Origin: Deuterostichococcus epilithicus
Lineage: Eukaryota; Chlorophyta; Trebouxiophyceae; Prasiolales; Stichococcaceae
Assembly (NCBI GenBank): GCA_033439295.1
Contig: JAVTLE010000005.1
Coordinates: forward strand, 3,150,501-3,214,500
Length of the DNA: 64,000 nucleotides
Direction: 5' to 3'
The notes below the pieces were generated by a model. It did no database searches. It was not told the origin of the DNA and saw only the letters and a program-made list of their open reading frames with translations. Shown piece by piece: positions 50,980 to 61,600 of this stretch; positions within the stretch are counted from its first letter, which is position 1, and the number at the start of each line of letters is the position of its first letter. Position numbers and translations under genes: made by a program.

Positions 50980-53900
50980 TCAGATGCGCTGCGAGCTGAG
51001 GGAGGCGCCGTCCATGCTGGGGGACCGGCCCGCGGCTCGCCGCTGCAGGCTGGCCACCCGGTCGCCAGCGCGCGCCAGCCGCGCGCGCCACTGCTCCGCC
51101 GCGGTGACGACGTCTTTTGCCGCGCCGCCCTCCTGAAAGCAGCCAACACCTGGTCTGCTGAGCTCGCCGGCATTGGAAGAAACAGCGGCACATCGGACAG
51201 GGTCCGCACAGGCTGCATTTCGGAGCTCTTGCCAATCCGCTATGCGAATGCCGCCAAGGAGCAGGCTCTCATGCAGTCCCTTCGTTGCGGGTACTCAGCA
51301 GAGTACTCAGGCTGCCGCGGCGCCACCTGGGAGGAGCGTGCAGCGAGGGAGGCGCGTAGCGTCGGCGCCTGCGCTCGCAGCTTGGCGAGGCTGGCCGCGG
51401 CGCGCGCCGCCTTGTCGGGCGTGCCCGCCGCGGGCGCCGCCTCTGCCAGCGCCGCCGCAAGCTGCGCCAGCCTGCAAACACACAAGTGTTGCGACTCAGG
51501 GGGAACTCCCAAAGGGCAAGCCTCTGCAACCTGGGCAAGTAAAGGCCGACCAATGCGTTCAAGTTTCCAACGAAGGGGACTTAAGCCGGAGCGGCTCATC
51601 TGTGCTCTGCGTGGCTGCACGCCCACCTGGTCTCGCCGATGCTGATAACCTCCTGCAGCGACAGTGCGTCGCCCGGGCTGACCACCCGTCCGGCACCGTA
51701 TAAGTCGTTGCCGCCGCCGCCGTCATCGCGCGCCTCAGCAGCCGCCGGCTCGGGGGCCCGCCGCTGCGCGGGGGGCGCGCTGTCCGGCGCCTCCCACCGC
51801 TGCAAAAGCCGCTGCGCGCCAGGTGCTGCCGGGGGCTGCTGGCCACTGCGAGCGGGGCCAGCAGCCACACCGGCGGAGCTCCCTGAGCCTGCAGAAGCTC
51901 GCCGCTCGTGTCCCAGTGCTCGCCAGGTGCCCGACCCAGGCGCCGCATCGAGGCCTGCCTCACGCACGTTGCGCTGGCTGCCCGCGTGCGACTGCCCATG
52001 GTGTGACGAACTGGCTGGTGCGTCGTTGCCTACAGCGCTATTCGGCTGCCAGCCGCCGCCGGCGTCGGCAGCAGTCAGACCCGACCAAGGCATGGGCCGG
52101 GGGGCTGCGGGGAATGGAGCAGCAGCTGCGCCGCCGCCGCTTCGCGCATCTGCAAGCTCGCGGCTGGAGCGGCCAAACACACCGCCGGCACCATAGCCGT
52201 TGATGCTGCTGCCGAAGGCGGGCATTGCGGCGCCTGCCGGCCCGAAGCCGGTCGGTGTCGCAAAGCTGGACGTTGGTCCGGAGCTGGAGGGCCTGTCGCT
52301 GCCGCCCAGCCCAGCAGCCGCCGTGGCGGCGTCGCCCCGGGGACCGTCTCGTGCCAACCTCTGCGCCTGCGCCTGCGGCTGCGTCGTGGGGGTGAGGCGC
52401 AGCGGGAACTCGATGGGCGACGGGCGGCGCCGTTCGGCGGCGTTGGAATCCTCGCCGCCGGCACTGCGGCGCGTCACCGCGGCCGTGAGCACCCGCAGTT
52501 CCTGTTCGCGCACCGCCAACTCCTCCTCCCTGCAGTGAAAGGGGAGTACCTCCGATTTATCGCTTTGCAAGTGTCGACGTGACTTGCTGAAGCACGTGCA
52601 TCACGCATAACAGCATTGCCAGGGGTGGACGCTCCGTCTTGACGCATCAGCCCCGTCCGCCCTGCCGGCCATCCGCAGGCTGCCGCCGATCGAGCGGGTG
52701 TGCAGTGAACCATAACTCTTTCCCTTCTCGCAGACCTCCTCCCGCACTGCGCACCGGTGCTGCAGGCGGCTGGCGCGCTCAGTTGTGCGGAGGTCAAGCT
52801 GCTGGCGCCTTTCCGTGGCCGCCGCCGCCGCCTCCTCCGCCTGCCGCACCTGCTCTGCCTGCGTGCATGCCGAGTCGGGTTGGGGGTTTATTGAGTCCTG
52901 GGCTTTCAAATGTGTCGGTTCCGTTTGGCGGCAGCGGAGCGTCATGCGCCCTCTGCCACTGGGCCAAGTCGTGTAGCCACAGTTGCATGCTCGTAGGTTG
53001 CTAGGCCCGCAGGGGTGCAGGGAAAGGAGCAGGGGAGGCGCATTAGCCGCTCGATGCTGTTTGGGGAGATGAAGCAGGGTTAAGGGCGCATCTAATGAGC
53101 CAGGTCGAGGTGGGGCAAGGGAGCGGCGTTTGTGGCAGGGGCTAGGGTGTATGGCAGGGTCTGGGGCGCACCCGTCGGGCCAGGTCCAGGTCCTGTTGCA
53201 GCGATGTCAGCTCGCCAGCGCGGCCAGCCTCGCGCAGGGCCGCCGCCTCAGCTTCCGCGGCAGCCCGCTCCGCAGCCGCGTTTCGCCGCAGGGCCTCCGC
53301 CTCCTCCCGCGCCGCTGCCAACTGCGCTTGCCATGAGACGTGCTCACACTCAGAGGGGCCTGGCAACAGTCGTTGCTGGTGTTGCACACAGCAGGAATGT
53401 CCATCAACCACCGTCAGCAGCTGCCAGAGCAGTCGGCTGCACCGCGGCTGTACCTTCGAGACGAGCCTATGAGGGCGCATCTCCAGGGCACAAGCTACAA
53501 CCTGTCTGGCCGCTGCTCACGCACCAGCACTCCAGCCAGCATCGTGGCAGCCAAGCGCTGCCGCCAACACCTCCAGCACCGCTGCCGGCTCGCGCCTCAG
53601 ACCCACACTGCTGCACACTGATCCAGAGCCCCCGAGCTCACGGTGAAAGATGTCGTCGGCAACCGATTCCAAGGCACAGGATTTGCAGAATAACAATAAT
53701 AATAATAATAATAAAAAATCAAGGCGCACAATGGCATCAGCGCGGTCATCCGCATCGGCCGTGTGCCGCCGAGCCTCATCGCGCGACGAAGCCCGCCAGT
53801 CGGCGACTTCCTTCAGGCCCTGCTCCGCGTCTGCTTCCCGCTTCCGCAGCTCCGCCCACTTTGACGACACGTCGCGGGAGGCGTCGTCCAGCTGCGCCTG

Positions 53901-56900
53901 GCGCCGCGCCGCCGCTTCTGCCGCTTCCTGTTGCCGCGCTGCGAGCGCCGCGGCCTCCTGCTCCACATCCGCCCTGCGCAGCGGTGTGCTCGGGCCTTTG
54001 CGTCCGAGTTCTGCGGGCTGGGGAGTGAGCCTGGACATGGGGCAGTCGTGCACCATGACTCCGGCGACAGGCACTTGGGCAGCCCCGAGTTCGGGGTTGC
54101 AACCGCTGCTGCCGCCATTTCAGCTGCCGATGCCATCGCGCCAACTCCTCCCTCACACCCTCCGCCAAAACCTCGGGAGCCGCACAGTGGTGCAGGCCGC
54201 AGACCTGGCCTCATCCAGCTTCCGGCGGTCGGTCGCGAGGCGTTCCCGCTGCGCCGCCAGCTCCGCTTCCGTTGCCGCTGCCGCGCGCTCCCGCTCCGCC
54301 AGCTTGGCGGACACCGCTCGCCGCGCATCGTCTGCCGCCTCCTGCGCCACAGCGTCAACATACAATGTGTCTGCAGCGCCCTGCTGCTGTTTGCAGCTGC
54401 CTTGGCGGACTGACAGCAGACCAGTGCGGGCGCAGTGCCGCCAGCTTCACACGTGTGCCGCCAGCTTCACACGTGCGCGCATGTGCATGCCGAAGCTGCT
54501 GCAGCTGCGCTGCTGAAGTCGCTGCGGGCTTTCAGCTGCGCCCCGGAAGGGGGGTGTGGTGGTGGGTGGGGGGGGACGATGAACACGGCGCTGCTTCTGT
54601 GGCCAGGCCCTTGCGGCGCAGCATTGTGAACACCAAACCCACCTGCGCGACGGCCAGCTGCCGCTGCTGCGAGGCGGCGTCGGCCTGCAGGCGCTCCTCC
54701 CGCGCCGCCAGCTGCGCGTGCAGCTCCCGCAGCTCCGCCACCTCCGCCTTCTCCCCCTGAAATATGCAGGCGCCCCGCCTTTTGTGAAATGCCGCTGTGT
54801 GTGGACATCTTGCAACACAGGTAATCCATGTGCTGCTTCCTGCCTTATATGGCGGAAAGCTTCCGTCCAGCGCCGCGCTTTGGATGCATCGCACGCCAAT
54901 TGCAGCTGCACGTGCATTGGGCCAAACATAGAGAATTTTGTTAAATGCTCTGGACTTATTCCTATCCGTGGGACCGTGGGTCAGCTCGGAGCAACGAGGC
55001 GGGCATGGCAATTGAGAGAGGCATCCATCATTCCATTACAGCCAAACTCAAAACTCACCTCGATTTGCTGGGCGCGGGCGTCGAGCTCTGCCTGCCTGCC
55101 CCGCAGCTCCTCCGACTGCTGCTCAGCGGTCTGCTCCCGTTGCTTCACCGCCGCTGACGCCTCCTCCACCTGTTGTCCGGTCGCATGAAACAGTACTTCC
55201 TGACACGCGTTCAGAGCGTCATAACTGAGGGGCTTGTTGGCAGAAGCCAAATGTCATCTCGGATTCCCGACCAGATGCGAGCCTGCCACCCTACCTTGGC
55301 CCAGACGTCGGCGTGGAGGCGCTCCAGCTCGGCCTCCCTGTCAGCCGCCTGCTTCTGAGCCGCGGCGGCGGCGGCGGCGGCGCCCTCGGCGGCGGCCTCG
55401 CGCGCGGCCACCGCCTCTGCTGCCGCCTTGAGCCGCGCCTCCTCGGCCTCCAGCGACCGGCCGACCCGCCGCAGCGTCCTGCTGTTGTCCGCCGCCTCCG
55501 CCTGCGAGTCCACATCACAGGCAACCGTGGGGTTGTAGGGCAAACACACCGACGGCAACGCCTGCTGGGGGCGCCAGGCCGTCCGGCCTTGCTCCATGAA
55601 AGAGCCGTGTCATGTTGACAGGTGGTGTGGAGGGGTCGTTGACAAGCTTTGCAGTGGTGACAGCGCCTGGTCAACGCCTGGAGCTGACATGGCAGGCACC
55701 CGAGTCGCACAGCTGGCGCGACCACCGTTCCTCCGCGCTCACCTCGCGGCCGGTCAGCTCCTCCGCCCGCCGTTCGAGCTCAGCCGCCCGAGCCGCCAGC
55801 GCCTCCCGCCGCGAAACCGCCGCCCGCNCCGCCTCCGCGGCCGCGGCGGCGGCTTCCCGCTGTCTTGCCGCGGCGGCGCGCTCGGCGGCAGCCGCCTCGT
55901 CCTGCTGCGCCGCGAGCGCCNGCTGCGCCGCCCGCNGCTNGGCGCGGCCGGCCTCGAGCGCCGCCGCCGCGGCGTCGGCGTCCGCCCTGGCCGCCGCGGC
56001 TGCCTCGCTGCGCACCTGGCGGCCAGCGGACAGTGGTTTTCGGCGGGTTTTCGGCTGCCTGTGAAGGCTGAAGGCTGAACCTACAGAGACCCGCAGGCGC
56101 CTCGGAGCCGCAGCAGCTGCAAAACAGCTCGGCCACTCGGTTGGTGGGGCGCCTCCCCGCTGCAACAAGCGCACGGCAAACGACCTCTCCAGAGGGTGTG
56201 GCAAAGTGTGATGAAGAAAGAGGAAAAACAAGCCAGCCGCACCCGGCACTCGGCGGCGGCGTCCGCGTGCTCCGCTAGCCGGCGGGCCAGGTCCGCCTCG
56301 CGGGCCGCCGTCCCGGCGCGCTGCCCCTTGAGCTCCGCCGCCTCCTCCGCCAGCGCCGCACCACGCGCCTCCTGCCCGTGCGCACCAAGATGTTAATTTG
56401 ATTATCGGTTTTCGATGACAACTTCTGGCTCTGAAGAGGGGCGCCCACCCGGGTCTGAGCTTATGCGACTGCCACAAGGCCTGTGCCGGTGACGTCTCGC
56501 AGCGCAGCCCCAGCGCGTGACGACACGCCCCTCCCGTGCCGTGCGGCTGGCTCAATCTGCATGGGAAGGCCCCCGGCCCCTCTGCCGTAGCCCCCCCAGC
56601 CAGGCCCTTGCCGCATGGTCTGCGCCCGGAGCATTGTGTCACATGCGGCACGGCGGTCACGGCGGCGACCGCGGAGCGCTGTGTTCGCACCAGGCGGGCG
56701 AGGTCTCGCTGCAGCGCCGCTTCCCGCTCGGCCACTGCGTCGGCGCGCGCGGCCGCAGCCTGCCGCGCGGGCTCGCCGTCGCGCCACGCCTCCTGCTCCT
56801 GCCTCAGGCGCTCTGCGGCCGCCTGCGTGGGGACGGCAGCGTCGCGTCAAGAGTGACTTGCGTCGGCAGGCTGCAGGCCGGCAGGTCTGGAGGAGTGCAC

Positions 56901-58560
56901 ACGGTCGGTGTGCACTTCACGCAGCCACTCTGGAGGCTGGCAAACCCTACAACCAAAACCCTAAACCCAAGGGCGGTGACGCCGCAGGGCGAGAGGCCGT
57001 GCAAGCCTTGCGCGCGCGTCACGTGCACAGAGGATGGCGGCCCTCGTGCAGCGCTGCGGACCGCACCTGTGCACGCTCAGTGGCGTCGGCGAGCGTGGCG
57101 GCGTCCGAGGCGACGTCTGCTCGGTCCGCTTCCAGCCGCCGCTGCAGCTCCTCCGCTGCCGCCTCGCCGGCGGCCACGAGCGCCTGCAGAGTAGGAAAGG
57201 TACACGTGTGTTCAGAGGCACACTGCTTCTGAGCACAGGCCCTGCAGCTCTCCGGCGGTCTGTCTGGCGGCAATGGTGAGCCTGTCTGGAATTGACACAG
57301 CATGAACCTGCACAGCGACGGCCTCCCCCATATACATGAGCATAATCCGACTCTATCCAGAGGAGCAGCACCTGCTGTTCCTGCACCGCCGCCTCGCGCA
57401 CGGCCAGCTGCCGCCGCGCCACCTCGAGCGCCGCCTCGCCCTGCTCGACTCCCCGCGCCCGTGCCTCCGCCCGCGCCGCCTCGCGCTCGCGCGGCGCGAG
57501 CGCCGCCTCGCGGCCGTCCAGCGTCGCGCGCGCCGCCTGCAGCGCTGCCTCGGCCGCCGCCAGCCGCTCCTGCTTTGCGGGCAGCGCTGCCAGATGCTCC
57601 TCCGCCTGCAGCAGGCAACACACTGATGCAACTTTTCCCCGGGGGGGGGCAGGACGGTACAGGNTGTTACGGAGGGGAGAGTCCCAATCGAGCCGTCAGA
57701 AGAAGTGGCCAGGGAACACGCATTGCCTAGCTCGGCAGTCTGGACAAGCAGCCCAGGGAACTTCCCTGGTGAATCTTTCAATCACCTGGCGGTGCAGGTC
57801 GGCCGCCTCCTGCAGCGCTGCCTCGCCACGGTGCACGCGCTGCGCCGCCTCCGCCTGTGCGCGTTCCAGCTTCCCCTGCTCCGCCACCAGGGCCTCGCGC
57901 TGCGCCTGCGGTGGGCGATGAGCCACACATTGCTTCAGCAGTGTCCGCGTCACAGGCAGTCACATCTGGCAGGCGCTCCTGCAAGCCTTCGGCTGCAGCA
58001 GCTGCCCAGGAGCAGCGAATCATGCAGGTCTTGTCAGCGGGAGGAAGGACACCACCTTCGCACGACTTCTGCTGTGATGGCGGGGAAAGTGCGAACGATA
58101 AGGTCGAGGCACAAGCTTGCGTTTCGGAACGAGTGGCCATGCCGGTCTCACGGACCTGCAGCTGGGCCGCCTGGCGGTCGGCGTCGCGCGCCGCCGCCTC
58201 GGCTTTCGCCTCCGCGGCGGCCAGTGCCTCAACGCGGCGCCCCTGCTCCTCCTGCGCCGCCCGCAGCCACGCGCGCTGCTCCGCCGCATCGGCGCGCACG
58301 GCCGCCACCTCCTCGGCGGCCCTGCGGTTGCGGCGGAGGGTTTTCGTCAGGGGGGGAAACATGTCGAAGTGCCCGCGTAGCAACCTACTGTGAGCTGCCC
58401 TGCTGTTGTACATGGCTCGCGATCGTCACATTGCTGAACCGGCCGGCTGGTTGCCACAAGAGCTGCGGCTTTACACAGGAGTGACAGAGTGGTGCGTTGC
58501 ACTCCAGCGGGCTGCGCATGCAGGAGCACTGCAATTGGCAAGAGCACTGCATCCAGGGGG

Positions 58561-58624
<64 letters not shown>

Positions 58625-61600
58625 CCGGCGCTTGTCGGCCTGCGCGGCGGCAGTCTGGTCGGCGGCCGCCGCGAGCGCCTGCCGGGCCGCCTCCTGGGAA
58701 GCCTGCAGCTCCCGCTGCCGCCCCTGCGGTCGAGACCCAGCTGTCGAGTCAGGCAGCAGCTGGGTCACATACTTTACGGCAGCATATACCTGGCGCGCAC
58801 AGGGGTGGCAGGACCTTCACGAATCTGACTGCCCAGGCCGCAGGTGCCTCACCCCGAGGGATCACCGAAACAATGACAGGCGTCACCTGCAGCTGCCGGC
58901 CCTCGTCGTCCAGCGCCGCCCGATCGGCCGCCAGCGCCGCCCGCTGCTGCGCCAGCTCGGCGCCCTCGGTGTCCAGGCGGGCGGCCTGCGCCGCCGCCTC
59001 CCCCAGACGCCGCTCCTGCTCCTCCCTGTAGCGAAACCAGATCGACCTTGTCTCACCGGGTTGCAAGTGGTGTATTTGCCTGTGTGAGCTACGGCTCTCG
59101 GGGGCTGTAGACGCTTGCAGCACAATGAGTCATGTTGAGTCGGCGTCAACACACGGTCATCCGCAACATGCAGTCTACAGGTGGGCGGCGCTGCACGAGC
59201 GTCTCAACAGACATCGCATCCGGCTCCCCGCGTCGACGGTGCTCGACGATTGCAGCACATGTACCGAGGCATCTGTGACTGTGCCAGCGCACCTGAACTC
59301 GGCCTGCAGGCCGTCGAGCTGGGCGCGCTCCTCCTCGACGCGCCGCATGTGCGCCGCCGCTGCTGCGTCGGCACCCTCGCTGCGCTCCCGCAGCGCCGCC
59401 TCCCGGGCCTGCAGCTCCCTCCTGGCGTCCTCCAGCTGCGAGAACCAGAAAGATGCAGTGCATTCCTGAAGAAAGTGTGCAAAGAGCAGCCAGCTTGGGA
59501 ACCAACTTGGGGAACACACATATGAGGTTGACCCCTGGGAGACTCCTCAGCAACCAGGGCAAGCTCAATAGATCTAGATGTGCCTCCAGCAACCTGCAGA
59601 TGCACATGCGTTGAGGACGCCGGACACATCGCAGGTCGTCGGAGCTCCAGGCCGTGAGATCCGCGGTCATCATGGGCGCTGCTCGGTGTCATGCCTTGCT
59701 CAATCCGCATCGGCGCACCTCGCCCGCGGCGGCGGCCAGCGCGGCGCCGCGCTCGTCCATGGCCGCAGTCGCGCCCGCGAGGCGCGCCTCCACGTCATCG
59801 CGCGCCTCCTCCACCTCCGCCGCCAGCCGCTCCACCTCCGTGCTGCGGTCCTGCATTGCGGCATCAGTCCATGCATCGGTCCGTGCTTTGTTTCTCTGTT
59901 ATTGCTGCAGCGGCAGGAGGGCGCCGCAGGTCTCGAAGTGGCAGGTCAAGTAAAGTCAGCAACGTGTTGTATCAGAGTCTCCTCTGCCAGCCGGTCCTCC
60001 TACGTGCTGCGCGCCTGCGCGGCACCGCAGCAGAGCAAGTGCATCTCGACCGTCACTTGACACACTTGACCGTGCGCGGCTGCGGCTGTGAGTGTGCAGC
60101 TATGCCACGTTTGGCCCTTGGAGAGGTGGCGCGCATCGGCAGCTGCAAATAACATGTCGGAAGTGTCGGGTATATTGGGAGTGGGATCTTTGCAGAGAGC
60201 GCCGCGCCGCAGGCGCCTGGCAGCATTGGTGCAGCCCACTCGAGTTCTCAAGCAGACCGTCGACACATGATGTACCATGCAGCGCAAGTGCAGGACTGCT
60301 CACCTCGAGCTCAGCCTGCCGCTGCTGCAGCCGCTGCTGTGATGCAGTCAGCTCCGCCTGCGCTGCCATGATGCGCCGCTCCTGCTCAGCGGCGGACGCA
60401 GCGCGCTCGTCAGCGGCCCGCGCCGCTCGCTCTGCTGCCTGCTCCGCAACCTTCGCCTCCTGCAGGGCGGACGGCAAGCATCTCGGTCAGCATGCATCTC
60501 GGTCGATTTTGGATGTGTCTGCCTCAGCACATATGAACCTCCAGCTCCAGGCCAGACACTCAATGGATTTACCCTGAACCCTAAACCCAAGGGCCGGGAC
60601 GCAGGAAGGACAAGGAAGGTAGACGCTGTAGAACAGTTGCAACCCAAGGTTCACGACTTGAGCATGAGTTGAAGCTACGGCCGCACCTGCAGCCGCTGTT
60701 CGGCCTCCGCCAGGCCTTCAGCAGCCCTCGCCTCGTCTGCGGCGAGCGCCCCCTGCCGCTGCCGCAACTCTGACCGCGCGGCTGCCACGTCCTGCATTTT
60801 CGCAACAGCAACAACCTTACAGCAGCACTGAGATGTATGTTGTGAGAGCATGGTGGTGAAACGCATTGCCAGAAACAGGAGGGCCCAGACATCGCAGAGC
60901 AAGAGCACAACAGTTCCACAAGACAGGAATAGGAATCCAAAACGTCTGGGACAATAAAACTGCAGCAAACGTACCTCGGCGGCGTCCCTGGCGGCCTGCG
61001 CCTCTGTTGCGATCGTCTCGGAGCGCGCTGTCAGCTGTGCGGCGGCGGCCTCGTTGGCTTCCTGCTGCCGCCGCACCTCTACCGTCTGCGCCTCCAGCTC
61101 TGTCACTTGCGCTTCCCGCTCCATCACCTGAGTTGACCGACGCCGAAGGTGATTGAAGGCCATCTCAATGCCGCTTCAACAACGGCAAGGAACCAGATGA
61201 GGAGGGCCTGCCTTGCAGCGGCAGACAACAGCCTTCATGCCGTGCTCGACACCTCAAGCGACGCACTGGCTGACACGAACCCCCCGAGGCGCGCCTGCAT
61301 GGCAATCACCGCCAGCGAAGCGCCGCAGCGCTGATGCCGAGGCCCGCACCTGCTGCTGCGCGGCCGCAAGGCGCGCCGACGCCGCGGCCGCCTGACCGGC
61401 GTCCAGGCCCAGCTGCGCCGCCCACCGCTGCAGCGAAGTCTCCCGCTCCGCCAGCGCCACGCGACGCGCGCTCAGGGCGGCCGCCGCGCCGTCGGGGTCT
61501 GCGCCCCAGGGGCCGTCCGGCAGCGGGGGCAGCGGCGCCATGGCGCCGCCCTCCGCCGCGGCTGCTGCCGCATCGTCCTGAGGCGCACGACGAAAGCTGT

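Noticed and set aside
53650-54516. Long plus-strand open frames opposite the coiled-coil gene (also 55596-56078, 56517-57194, 57705-58484)
   Set aside because: Mirror images of GC-rich Ala/Arg/Glu coding exons on the minus strand. They are Arg/Pro/Ala-rich, lack any family motif and ignore the splice sites of the real gene.
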